Source: Gigaspora margarita
Lineage: Eukaryota; Glomeromycota; Glomeromycetes; Diversisporales; Gigasporaceae
Reading direction: 5' to 3'
DNA length: 64,000 bases
Assembly: GCA_009809945.1 (NCBI GenBank)
Contig: WTPW01000514.1
Span: forward strand, 1 to 64,000
The notes below the pieces were generated by a model. The model worked only from the letters and a program-made list of their open reading frames with translations. It ran no database searches and had not been told where the DNA came from. The position numbers and the translations under genes were made by a program. This document shows, in pieces, positions 37,609 to 50,000 of the stretch (within the stretch, counting starts at the first letter, position 1; every line of letters begins with the position of its first letter).

Positions 37609-39369
37609 TTACGCAAAACGTCTATTATAAAGCTTGCAAATGCGTGGATGATTCTTGATAAGATGAATAGTTCGGCCGTTCTCATATCTAAAACGTTGTT
37701 TAAATCTATGTTCTTTGCAATTATATGATACTAAAGGAATTTCTTTGGTTCTAAAAACGGTCTCTTTATTTTTCAGTTCCTTTTTAGTTCTAAACTTCTG
37801 ATCATATCCTTTTCCTTCACATATATAACGTGCTGAATTAAGGCTATTTATGGATCCAGTGGTAAATTCCTTATCTTTACATTTTTGTTTATCATATCTA
37901 ACCGGTTGAAAACGATTTAAGTAGTTTTTCAAATCATTCTCGGAAGATAAATTATGTTCGCATGTTTGCTCCCCAAAAATAAAGTGCTTATTATTATTAT
38001 CTTCTGAGGGTTCTGAGTGATTTTGGTCATTGTGTCCATTTGAATGACTTTCTGAAGTGAAATATTTTCCATGTTGAGATACATCACGCGCGGTGTTTAG
38101 ACTATTTCTATGAATATTTCTTGTTAAAAAATTTTGATTACATCGTTTTCTATCGTAGGAATCATTCTTTTGGCTATTGCTTATGCGTTTATTGCATTCC
38201 AATCTTTTATATGAATCTAATTCAATTGCGTCCTTATCCACTATACTTGAATTGTATTGCCGTTCAGAATCCATGTTCATCTTAAATTGTTGAGATATCA
38301 CATTTCGATTGTTTGCAGGATTATATTGCGAAAGCATATGATTCCGCAGATCTTTTTCACAAGCAAAAACTTCTTGACAGCCAGGATTTGCACAAAAGAG
38401 TTGTTGAATTGAATTTTCCATTTCCATTGAAATTTCGTTTTCAGCACAAGGTTTGTCATATATCGTGGACAATATTGAAAATTTATTTGCCGTTAATCTA
38501 TTCGGTAATGACTTAAAGATATCATTGTCTTTTGATTGTGGAGCTTCTTGCAATGAATTTTATTCAAGTTTTGAAAATGTTAGCCTTTACCTACACAGTC
38601 TTGCAGTGTTGTTAAATTTGCATGGTCATTTGCCTTTCTGAAATGACTTTTGTCAAGTTACTTGAATCATTAAATTTTATGTATAAAAGTCATTTTAGAT
38701 CATTTAACAACACTGCAGTCTTGAGATAAAATTCGAATGTAACTCACCTTGGGACTCATCAAAATCTTGCCCTAAATTATATTAGAATATTTAATTTTTC
38801 ATTGCTAATATCACAAACGTTATTAACTTAATGTATAATTCACCTGGGGACTTCTGAAAATTTCGTTCTAGATAAATTTTAGATGATCCACTAGATTCAA
38901 GAAATCTAACACTTTCAACAGTACCACTATCGCTTTCAACACTAAAGTAAGACAGATCAGATGTCACGCTTTGATCACTATTCACGCACTCTTCACTTAA
39001 AATAGAGTATATTTCATCTTTGTTATTATTTATCGACGATGCACTTCTGCTAATTCTACCGTTCTTAACTTATTTTCAAGTATATAATATATATATATAT
39101 ATATTAGAATTATAAAATAACAATAATGTAAAAAGAATGATGAAAGGCAAAAAACCTGCACTTAATTTATTCAAGTGAGAAACATTTGGATAAGCAAGTT
39201 CATCTTCGGAGCCTTTTAACAAATCAAAGTTTAATTACATTTCCAAATGCATAATAATAATCATAAATGCATGCTTACTAGATTCCGCTTCCGAGTAAAT
39301 AAACTCAAAGGGAATGCATCCTTTTATGTTTTTACGCATGTTGATAGTAAGCTCTATTTCTATGTGCAT
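37609..39369 (-). CDS. Degenerate C2H2 zinc-finger-like protein
   Basis: Five minus-strand exons: 39279-39369, 39156-39212, 38844-39068, 38748-38771 (24 nt) and 37609-38546. The phases are consistent and give 444 residues. The N-terminal third is Ser/Glu rich. The last exon holds finger-like segments. One near residue 184 has C-x4-C-x12-H but lacks the second His; others (for example TCEHNLSSENDLKNYL, and YNCKEHRFKQRFRYE before IHLIKNHP) have lost one or more ligands. The spacing still follows the C2H2 repeat, so the gene probably derives from a multi-finger DNA-binding protein; present zinc binding is doubtful. Exon joins are inferred. A miniature element sits in the intron between the 24-nt exon and the last exon, and another ends 30 bp upstream of the ATG. 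Confidence 0.7.
38604..38715. mobile_element. hAT-type miniature element inside an intron
   Basis: The ends cagtgttgttaaat and atttaacaacactg are perfect 14-bp inverses, flanked by perfect 8-bp repeats cagtcttg (38596-38603 and 38716-38723). At 112 bp it makes up over half of the 201-nt intron of the zinc-finger-like gene and leaves both splice sites intact. Confidence 0.9.
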
Positions 39370-39398
39370 TTCCTGAAACAGGTTATATATATGTACTA

Positions 39399-39702
39399 GG
39401 GTGTCCAGGATTATGCGATGCGAAATTATGCGCATAATTTACCAAATTTTCGCATCTCGGATGCTTCGCATAATCAAGCAAAAAGGGCATCCTGATCATG
39501 TGTATGGATTGTGATTGGTAGATGAGTGATTTGACGAAGATAATGAATGAACTTAAATCGTTTCCGAAAGATCACGTGAGTTACTGAAATCGCATAATCG
39601 AGAAAATTTATATATAAAATCGCATAATTCGCATCCATCGCATAATTGACCCCAGTCACATCGCATAATTTACCTTATCGCATCGCATAATTCTGGACAC
39701 CC
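39399..39702. mobile_element. Tc1/mariner-like miniature element with TA duplication
   Basis: The ends gggtgtccaggattatgcg and cgcataattctggacaccc are inverse with one mismatch over about 25 nt and flanked by TA (39397-39398 and 39703-39704). The interior has many cgcataatt units in both orientations. The gggtgtcc terminus is typical of mariner-class ends. It lies immediately upstream of the minus-strand gene ending at 37609. Confidence 0.88.
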
Positions 39703-39704
39703 TA

Positions 39705-41574
39705 ATATGTACCCAGAATTTGCTGATCATTTTCTAATTGGGATGTTGATCGACACTCTACTAAAAAACATTTTGTTTTCCCGGCCGGATCAAATTTTAA
39801 AAACTTTTAAAAATATTTTCATATGGTTAATAACCCAGATTTAGTTAAAACTTTTATGGTTAGAAAAACAAAAAATTAAATTAGTATAGCTTTAATAATT
39901 AAACCAAGTAGTAATACAGTCGACCTAGGACCCTGAAAAATCTATATGAGATCATATTTGAAAAATTGCTAATATAGGCCCTTTTTTTAAAAAAAGTTTA
40001 TATTTGAAAAAGGTATTGGGTAAAAAGGTTATATTTGAAAACAGATAATTACTAAATAGGATATATTTGAAATTATGCTAATGGAATAAGTATAATAAAT
40101 CTTATATTAAATGTGCTAAAATATATTTATTTGAAGAACATACTTTATTTTAAAGAAAATTAAAACTAAAATTTTTATCTAATTTTTGAAATATAGATTA
40201 CATATGGGGTGAGTCATTAGAAAAGGGACAAATTTTTTCTAAGTAAAAGTTTTCTTGACTTTAAGTTTAAATATCTTAACAATTATCTTAATAAATTTAA
40301 TAAATTTTTTTTTATTTTAATTCTATATAATTTCAAGATTAAAATAAAAATTTTTTTAGTAAATTTGATTAAATAAAGGTCAAGATATTTTAATTTAAAA
40401 ATTAAAAAAATTTTACTAAAAATGATTTTTTCCTTTTTTACTGACTCACCTCCATATACCAATATAAAAGTGCTAAAAAAAAAAATTTACTATGATGCCC
40501 AAATACTGTATAAGCTTATACAGATTGTTTAGATTCTCTTTCTATTAAAGCATATTCATGTGATTTTATCTTTATAAATGTACACTATTTTATCAGAATG
40601 ATCTGAAAATATATTGAAGTTTAGACTTAAACCTTTACAAGTGCACATCTTTATAAGTGCACACCTCTAATTATTTTTTCAATGGTGTACATTAATAGAG
40701 AGTAACTATAATAAATCATAGTAAATATAATTATAGTATTTATTCTAAGAGTACATTTATTTATTGCATAGTGTGATGTAACTTATATGTCACTTTTACA
40801 TGATCGACCAATCAAAATTTATATCATGTTAATATAGTATGATTAGAAAATTTCAAAACAAAACATTTGTTTTGTCAAAAATTGGGCATAACTCAAAATT
40901 TAGTATATGAAACTACTCTTCAAGTTTTAACAAAAAATTCCTTACAAAATTTTACTATAAAACACCCCTCTTTTACCTACATACTACTCTTAGTTCACCC
41001 TAACCCTAACCAACAAAAAATGGGTTATTTTAGTTGTTTTGATTTTACATTACATATGATCTTATGATTTGCAACAGATGTGACAATATCACATATGTGT
41101 TGTATAAATTCTCTCTTATTCTAATTTAAATTATAAAAATTTTTTAAAATAGTTAATAATCTTATTACTCACTAGTAATAAATTTTATCATCCAATTAGA
41201 ATTGAAGATCAGGTGTAATATGCAAAATGATTTGTGTAACAAAAATAAGAAATGTTTTAAAAAAAATCATTTCTAACTAAAATTTTGTTTATAAAACTAT
41301 TTTTTTTATACAAAAAAAAAAATTGTCGCAGCTGATGCTGAAAACGGCTGATGATGAAATTTGGGGTCACGATTTGAAAATATATGCCCTGCTAAAATCC
41401 ACATATACTCTTTAATAATCAATACTAACCCTAAACCCTAACCCAACCCTAAAAAAAAAACTGACAAAATTACCCCAAAAATTTTTTTAAAAATTTGTAT
41501 CAAAATAGGTCGAAATTTCAGTATCAGCCATTTTCAGCATCAGCTGCAACAAAAATTTCTTATAAAACTTTACT
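39705..41574. repeat. AT-rich spacer with fold-back elements
   Basis: A TA-flanked inverted-repeat element lies at 40205-40454 (ends tggggtgagtca and tgactcacctcca). A second fold-back spans about 41255-41560, with arms gcagctgatgctgaaaa and ttttcagcatcagctgc, and its loop contains aaccctaaaccctaaccc. Another telomere-like run, caccctaaccctaacc, occurs at 40997-41012. An aggaccctgaaa sequence at 39925 resembles the left end of the element at 46362. No gene. Confidence 0.65.
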
Positions 41575-42599
41575 TTTTTTTTTTTGGTTAAGGTGCTTAC
41601 TTTGGGAGTAAGTGTTTCATTCAAGATATTTTAGATTAAGAGTACCTACATGGAGAATACCCGACATAGTACATTGATGAGAGTACAACTAGCCACACCT
41701 GCAACTTTTGGTTGCCTATTTAAGTAGCCACCCAAAGGTTCTACCCTAGCTACCATACCTGCAACCTGTATACTGATTATTGTCTATGTTAAACCCTTTG
41801 ATCATTGCCGTCTGCCAATCCTATCTTGTATCACCAGAACACAATTCAGATACTTTTTTATCTCTTTAGGACTAATTTATCCTCAGCAAGAGATCTTGTA
41901 AAGTGGCCTCTGTCCCACTCAGGTATCACCTATACTTCAGGAATTTATGCATCTATTGAGACAGACCATTTGCAGTCAGGAATTATCTTTAAACCACTAC
42001 CGTTACTTACTTTTGCTCTTGCAGAGTTCAACAAGCCCCAGTAACTACATATTCATTTCTCTTCTAGCTTTCCTGAACTGTTTTCTGCCTGCTTCCAATC
42101 CATAGGCCAGAAAGGATCGGTCAGCTTGGCTTTAAGAACTGGATCCCTTCCCTTGGTACATGATACTAAACCACATGTTCTTTTCCTCCGGTCCGACTCT
42201 GGTAGCCCAGTTGGTAGAGTCCTTCAACTCTCTTGGCATAGGCATACTGGACAGCCCATATATACCATCCAATTCCTTTTCTGTATTACCATTGAAAGCC
42301 CAACTACTCTCTGCTTGGGACTTGCTAAGAGTTTCTGATCTTCAAGTTCTCTTGGTATTATGCAATTCTAATAACTTGTATAACAAATCTAGAATCTTTC
42401 ACATCAACAGAATACACTGAGAAGTGGTGCAACCTGAGTTACAGGCCTTATTATGATCCAATTTATCAATGAAGATCAGTTACTGTAATACAGATATAAT
42501 TTTCAAAAATCATCTCTAGTGAAATTTGAACTCTGTATCAATAAATTACAAATTCCTTGGAGGGTGACAACTTTTTAACTTTGCTATGTCATTATATCT
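41575..42599 (-). mobile_element. tRNA-headed SINE-like element, copy 2
   Basis: A diverged relative of the 1931-2909 element in the same orientation and order; shared blocks include agagtacaactagccacac, gccatacctg/accatacctg, and the head segment aagttgtcaccc. It starts with a poly-T (poly-A tail on the minus strand) and is flanked by a perfect 15-bp duplication ttataaaactttact (41560-41574 and 42600-42614). The head keeps a B-box-like GAGTTCAAATTTC, but the A box is eroded. Non-coding. Confidence 0.82.
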
Positions 42600-44250
42600 T
42601 TATAAAACTTTACTATATAATATCTTTTTCTAAATCTAATATTAACTTTAACTTTTATTCTAATAATAAGAAATATAGTATTTATTTGTTTTGCTATCAG
42701 TTATAGAACATGTCCTTTTAATTGCTATCTATAATATAAATTATAATAAAAACATATGAATTTACTATAAATATGAATTAGAAGATTCTTTGAAATCTAA
42801 CTTATTAACTTAAAATTAAATTTTTCAGGGTATAGAACAAGAGAAAAAGAAAAAAATTGAGCTTAAAAATCAAATTAAAATTTCACTGATTTTGCACAAA
42901 ACAAAAATGTAACTTTGAAAAAATGAATATTTTTTAATTTTAAGATAAAAAATATATATAAAAACATGTTTTGAACAACTTTACTTAGTTAGCGAAAGTA
43001 GATTACTTTGCAAAAAAAATGAGTTATCTATGTACTAAAGTTAAAATTTGTGGGTTTTCGATATAAAACCCCTTTTTTTGTCAAAATAACCTGCTTTGAA
43101 CTTATAAGCAAACTTGTTCAGCAAGTAATTTTACTTGTATTAAAATTAAAATGCATTTTCTCAAACTTTTTACTAAGTAAAAAATAGAATTAAAGTTGGA
43201 AAAAAATTTTTTTTTAAAAAAAAAACTTTTTTTTAAAAAAATTTTTTTCCAACTTTAAACCCATTTTTTACTTAGTAAAAGGTCCGAGAAAATGTATTTA
43301 ATCTTGATATAGTTTTATATTGAAAACCCACAAATTTTAATTTAGCATATAGATAATACATTTTTTTTACAAGATAAACTACTTTCACAGAACTCTAGAC
43401 ATCTCTCATATAGGTTATAACTGATCTGCATGAATTTAGACATTTTTGCTACCTCTAAAATCAAGTAAATTTGCTAAAAGTTGGATTATTACATATAAAT
43501 TTTATAGCAATTTGCTAAAAACTAAATTATAACATCTAGTATCAGATAAATAAATTTTTTTATTTAAATTTGTAGAATTAAAATAAAAAAATTTTCATCA
43601 AATTTGGTCAAGAACTCATGGAGATATCTTTGATAAAAGTTCCTGTAAACAATTTCAACGTAGTTTCTTTGTAATATATTTTTTGTTTTTTCAAAATAAC
43701 CCACTATTCAGCGATAATTTACAAGAAATTTTAATATGCTAACTAAAAAAAATTTTATAGCAAGACTTGTAGCGCATATTATAGACTAATAGAATCTCAA
43801 ATTTTATAAAATAATATTGAAAACTCATGAAGATATTAACATTTTTGTAAATTCAGACACATACATTTCACAAGTTTTCCCTATATTCAAATGCTTCTGA
43901 AAGCACTTTCTCAAAATGAAACCTTCAAAACACAATTAAGTAAATTAATATAATAGATATTCGAAAGTCTTAAATTAAAATTTTATCAAAAACAAATTAA
44001 TATTGACGAAGTTATGATGATTTTTCAATTTGCTTCCAGATTCAGGATTTTTTAAAATTTTCAATTTTGATAAAAACAGAAAAATCACTATTACAAGCTA
44101 GATTTTCACAAGTTCAAATGAAACAAGTTACTGCGCACCAATAAAATTAATAGAGTATAGGTAAAAATTTTTGTTTCTAAAATTTCAAATTATTTGGTTA
44201 AATATTCATTCTATAATAGCTATTTTTCATTTGGCACAGCTTCTTTCATC
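42600..44250. repeat. Fold-back and dispersed repeat
   Basis: Positions about 42985-43385 form a large palindrome centred near 43215 (arms include ttactaagtaaaaaatagaat and actttcgctaa-type sequence, with a poly-T/poly-A centre). Positions about 43540-44140 are an inverted copy of 63640-64000: the block tgaaagcactttctcaaaat at 43898 is the exact inverse of the last bases of the window. No gene. Confidence 0.65.
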
Positions 44251-46218
44251 AGCGAATTATATATATGTAATCTTACGTAAGATATTACGGCCTATAATAT
44301 AACAAAAATCTTACGTTTGATACAATTTATTACATAATATATTACATTATATTACAGTTATATATAGTATTTATTTCAGAATATTTTGAAATATATTGCG
44401 AAATATTGCGAAATAGATCAAATAAAAAAATGCAAATTTTCTCCCCTACAGGGGTCATGTACTCATGCAGATCAATAAACTAATGCGCGCAGGAGATAAT
44501 ATTTTGATATTTCATATTGTTTCGCAATATTAAAATTTTTTTTAAAAAATAAATAAATGATATACATATTCACATAATCATGCTTATTTACAGGTTTTTG
44601 CACAGTTTCACTATTTATTATAAAATTTTATATTTATTATTATTATATATTATACATTATAATTTATATTTATTAAATATATATTTTTAATTAATATTAC
44701 ATTATTATATAGTATTATTTTTACATTATTACAAATATTTTAAACTACTTTCGCACTTCGTTGTATCTAATTCTATTACTATATACAAAAAACTAGCCCT
44801 ACACACTTATTTTCGCTCACTCTACAGTTAGCCATTATCTTTGCTTCTTTGTTTTCTATCGTTCTTGAAAGTGTTAGAAGTTATATAGGCATGCGTAAGG
44901 TTTGTTTTTCTCGCAAAGTGCTGAAATAAAATAAATTAATAAAAAATTTTTAAAAATAAACCAAAAAACAAAAACAAAAAAAACACGACGCTTTGACTAT
45001 TTCTCTATAATCTTCATTTCGCTCTCTTTTTCAAATACTTCAAAGAAGTGAAAAAAAATAAAAAAAAAACATTTCTCAGAAGTGTTGGTGTTCTTGCAAA
45101 TTGTCAGAGAAATCTAGTATGTTCTTGTAAGGCGCCAGAGAAGTTAAAGCTAGTGTTCTTGTAAAATGCCAGAAAAGTCGCAAAGTTTCGATTAAGTCAG
45201 GAATAAATAAAATAAAATAAAATAAAAATTAAAAAATAAGTAAAAAAAAAAACAAACGAAAAAACAAAAAGTGTAAGCAAACTAATAAAAAAATAAATGA
45301 AGCCCAAATCATTTCTCTAGAGTTCGTATTCTTGCAAATTCAGAAATTGCGAAAGCTAGGTTAATGTTCTTGCAAAATAACAAAAAAGTCACGAAGCGCC
45401 GAAATAGTCTGGGTTGGTTTCTTGCAAAGCGGCAGGAAGTAAGGGCTCTTTCTCACAAAGTGCCAGAATAAAATAAATTAATAAAACAAATTTAAAAAAC
45501 AAAAAACAAAATACAAAAACAAATTATGTCAATCGAAAAAATAAATAAAGTCCTAACTAAACCTTTATTTCTTTAAAGAAGTGTTCTTGAAAATTTAAAA
45601 ATTGCTGGAAACATTAGTTTTGTGTTCTTGCAAAGTTTTAGAAGTTTGGGTTTGCTTGCGCATGGTTTCGAAATGTTGTTTGTTTTCTTGAAAAGATATT
45701 CTTGTAAAGTGCTAAAATAAAATAAAATGAAAAAAATTAAAAAATAAATAAAAAAAATGAAAAAAACAAAAGAAAACAAAAAAAATGAAACAAAAAACAA
45801 AAACAAAAGAAAATAAAAAATAAAATGAAAACAAAAAAGCGAAAAAAACCAAAATAGATCTAATTATAAACAAAAGATCTAATCATCTGATCTTGTAGTA
45901 CATCATTGAACTATTTCAAAAAACAGTCTAAACAAATTATAGCAAATATATAATAAATTAAATATTACGAAATAGTGATAATTTAAAGCAATATTTATTT
46001 AATTTATTTCGATATATTTCGCATTTGCGAAATTTACTAAATTTATATAACCAAATAACAGATAACAATATAATTTAAATAAACTATATTATATTTTTTA
46101 ATAACTTTATTATAAAATTTTAAATGTTATATATAAAAAAAGCTAAAAAAAAATATAAAGAAAATAAAATGCAGCATTATTTGTATAAAAAAAAAACAAA
46201 ACTAAAAACAAAAAACTT
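44251..46218. other. AT-rich region with reiterated short units
   Basis: From about 44860 to 45720 a unit like gttcttgcaaa..gccagaaa-agt recurs, each time followed by an aataaaataaattaataaaa and aaaacaaaaa tract. Short cttacgtaagatatt and atattgcgaaat palindromes occur at 44270-44420. No protein-like frame was found. Confidence 0.5.
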
Positions 46219-47060
46219 TTACTTATCACTTTTATCTGTTTCTTTTTTCGAATCATTATCTTCATCCGAGGATGAGGAACTGGAAGCTCTAGAATCATTA
46301 TTTTCTGGCTCATTTTCGGCTTCTTTCGAATCATCTAACAAATCATCTTGATCGTCCCGCTAGGACCCTGAAATATACATAGATAGGTCAGGTTAATTAT
46401 AGGGTTACTAAAAAAGAAAAGATCTGCAGAAAAAACTTCAAAATAAGCAAAAAATTACTATAAATAGAAAAGATCTGCATAAAAAACCTCAAAAATAAGC
46501 AAACTCATACCTAACCTATCTATGTATATTTCGGGGTCCTGTCCCGCTCTATTTTGGATGTTTTTAAATTTTCAAATCAATTTAATAGTTTTAAAAATGT
46601 TTGAATGTATTTGAAATAATTTGAAATAACTTATAAATCTTTTTTCTTACCTACTCTTGGCCTTTTATATATCTAAAAAATATTTATAAATATTAAATAA
46701 TTTTGACATAATTACAACTATATTAAATATTCAAACCTTGCTGAATTTCTTCGAAATATTTTTATTTTTTCTAACTGGCTCCTAAATAATTAGAATAATT
46801 TATATAATTAGAAAATAATATTTCGAAGTTAATTAAATTAATTAATAACTATTTATACTTTTTCGACATTATTAGAATCATTATCTTCTGGCTCTNGTTC
46901 AGCTTCTTTCAGATCTTCCGGCGATTCTTCCTGATCTTCTCGCTCTTCTTCAGAGGTTTCTAAATTTTTAATTTAATAGTTTTGCAATAATTCGAATGTG
47001 TTTGAAATAAATCGAAATATCTTATAAATCTTTTTTTCTTACCCACTCTTGGCCTTTTAT
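46219..47060 (-). pseudogene. Tandem C-terminal exon cassettes of unknown family
   Basis: On the minus strand two similar cassettes follow one another. Each has a short Lys/Arg exon (near 46775-46740; the equivalent for the other copy is at 50415-50370), a KRPRV exon with donor gtaag, and an acidic exon. The acidic exons end NNVEKV-stop (46853-46855) and TDKSDK-stop (46219-46221). The acidic exon of the last cassette is split by a 179-bp miniature element. The same acidic ending, DNVEKV, closes the gene copy at 50484. The cassettes look like a tandem duplication of about 365 bp downstream of that gene, and are probably not independently expressed. Confidence 0.6.
46362..46540. mobile_element. 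Miniature element with 8-bp duplication in an acidic exon
   Basis: The ends aggaccctgaaatatacata and tatgtatatttcggggtcct are inverse with one mismatch. The flanks are perfect 8-bp repeats gtcccgct (46354-46361 and 46541-46548). It interrupts the acidic exon of the third cassette, so that cassette was already dispensable or was disabled by it. Confidence 0.85.
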
Positions 47061-50000
47061 TATTTTTTTTTTTAAGCGATCTTATCTTTATTTATTGTGA
47101 ACTGAGTACATGTATATACAAAAATTTGTCTATCTATGTATTATAACATTCTATTTAATAAAGATTCACCAAGCTAATGCCCAATGCGATCTGCCAAAAT
47201 GACTTTTTGTCTAGCCCAGGTCTCTTATATAGCTAAGAGTTATACTCCCGAACATTATGAACAGGCAATCGTATACCATATCAAGATTGCTTTTTATATG
47301 AGATTTTTTGATTATTTATGGAAAGCCAACCTGGTGCGGTGCCCCCTTTTATGCGGCTTTCTAAGGTTCTTACATGCACCCGCGCTGCTTCTAATTTNAC
47401 TTCATCCTTCTTTTCTTTCTTTCTTTTTTCGATTTCTTCACTTTCTCGCAGGGGGTCTTGGTTTTCCTTGCTTGCTTTCCTTTTAGCCTTTCGTGTTTGC
47501 TGTACTGGTTGTGGGTTCGAGCTGATTGGTTCTGGGTGTACAGCCTGTTTTTCTTTGCCCTTCCTTTTTTCGGATGCTGCCGGTCTTATTGTATTCTCTG
47601 CTGCTTGGGGTTTTCTCTTGCTGTCCTTCGTAATACCAATTTTTTCTTCCCACTCGGCAGTTAACTCACATCTGAATTTCCATATGTGCTCTATGAAACG
47701 GTGTTGTGCCAAGTTAACTAGGTCCTGTATTACATTTNTGGTTCTTTTNTCCCCTANGACCAAATCTGCTACTTTTTGTGCTCGCTCTGTCNAGATTACC
47801 CCTCTAATCATTTCCAATCTGCATNTGACTTTTTCTTGTTTTGTTNTTCNGAAAATGTTCTCCTGTGTTCTTTTATCGTAAATGTCACTATTTGTACCTT
47901 TTNGTAATACCAACTCTGTACATTCTTTTTCGATTATAGACCAGATCAAGTCCAACATGGGGTAGTCAGCGAAGTGGTCTTGTGTTTCTTTTTCTCGCAA
48001 ACAGACTTTACATTTATCTTCTGTATACACGTTGTTCCATCTTTGCTTTTGTATGCTNAGTNTAGGTAGCAGACTNTTNAAGCATTTTATTCTGAAGATC
48101 CAGTCTCTGTTATCTTTTGCACTTCTGCAATTATTGCCTTTGACCTTGTCTATGTTCTTCCACGTAACTCTCCAGTCCATCTTAGCTTCTTCCTCCTCTC
48201 TCTCTATTGTCCAACCCCTCATGTTTTCAGTAGCGGCCCATTCAGTTTCGAGAATGTTGGATATTAGCTGTGTTACAAAAGTCCTTGAAGGGTCATCTAT
48301 TCGCAAGTTTTTTCAACTTAATTCCATTTTGTTAAGGTTTGTTCAAGGCCACTTGGGGACAATACTATGAACTCGCGTTGTTCCTTCTTTCGCTAGAGCA
48401 TCTGCCTTATCGTGAAAATGGATACCGCTATGACTTCTAATTTTGCGCACTCTTAGTGAGAGATTTTTTGCTCCTATTACTGATCGTATTTGTAGAAGCG
48501 GGCTGGCATTCTTGGACTTTAGAATTTCTCTTGTTTTTCTTATGAGCCTGGCTTTGTGCACATTCTTAATTGCTTCTTTGTTGTCTGCGTATATAGTCAC
48601 ATGTGCTTTCTCAGGTGCTACCAATAAAGCAGTCCAGATGGCACCTAATTNNNCCNNAGTAGCNGAAGGCCAGTCATTTATCTTGCCACTGAACTCGGCA
48701 ACTATTGCTTCAATTCCGTTGTTGGTCACAGTCGCGACCCAGCCAAGGCCCATTTTCTTTAGGTCAGGCTTCCCTTTCGGGTTAGTCATAGATCTATCCG
48801 TATAGAAGATTACTTCTTTATGCCCTTTGATCTGTCTGGCTAAAAACCTAANNTGCTCCGTTGTTTGNGACTCTTCNACATGAGTATCTATTAATTCCTC
48901 TTCNCNGGTCGCTATTTTGATCNTGGGTATTGGCAGGCTACCTATAATGGGTNTGTCCNTTNTGATCTGTATGCACTGATTTATCCCAATGATGCTTTCC
49001 AAAGGGATTTCTAGCATAAAATCTCCTGTCTCCTTTACTCTCTTAACCCAGTTGCTTTGAAGTGCACGTTTTTTACTTCTTAATTGTCTCTGAACTATAC
49101 ACTGCCTCTCAGATGCGTATGAGTTTTCATTTAGGTAGCAGCCATTGCACTTTTTTAACCTAGTTGCATATGCTAGATCATCTTTTTCTGTGTGCCAATG
49201 TTCGATCTCTATCCAACTTTTGTCACTTTTTTTAACAATTCTTCCAAATTCCATTATTCCCTTTGTCTTAAACACGATCCACTTCTTTTTTCTTTTGTCT
49301 GTACTTATTTTGAGTAGTTCCGCCCTTGGTGCCAGGTCGTTTCTTCTTTCTTGCTGCCATTCTGTTTTAATTCTCCTGGTGTCAGGTCCATCTAGTAGTT
49401 TTTGTTCTATTTCTGCAAACCACGTTGGTTTTCTTCCTGTAGCTCTACTTAGTTTGCATTTTCTAAGTTGGCCCCATGTTAATAGGAATGAATGCAAACT
49501 ATCCAACAGTTGTTCTACTACAATTATTCTCATTTCTTTTCGTTGCAAAAACTCTGAACCGCTTTGTCACTGAGTAGATCGACTATTTCTGTACCTTTGG
49601 CATGAATGTTCAGACTTTCGCTTATTTCATTTGAATGCAATACGATGTCCAGCTCCTTTGCCGCCGCTATTATTTTGTAAGCGAGATTATGTGCGACTTT
49701 NAATCTAGTCAANCTGCTACTATTGAGATCTGTAATACAATGTCTACTTTTGCAGTTTAGTTGGNCCTGTTTTATTCTTAGCCAGGTTGCTCTGCCTATG
49801 CACGTTGCATCATTCATCCTTACTCNCAGTTCAGTCACGTGATGTGACATTTGATTTTGCCATATAGACTGCAGCCCTGCGATATGTTTATGCGTTAGAA
49901 CGGAGTTTGCTACTGTGATGGCCATGTTTGCTTTATTCTTAATTATTTTCCAAATGGGACTTTGTAACCTGTCACAAGTGTTTCTTGACAAAAGGCAGTG

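Noticed and set aside
47318..49573. Several long plus-strand frames (47318-47881, 49145-49573 and others)
   Set aside because: They are antisense shadows of the minus-strand LINE, rich in Ser/Phe/Leu as expected from the reverse of Lys/Glu-rich coding sequence.
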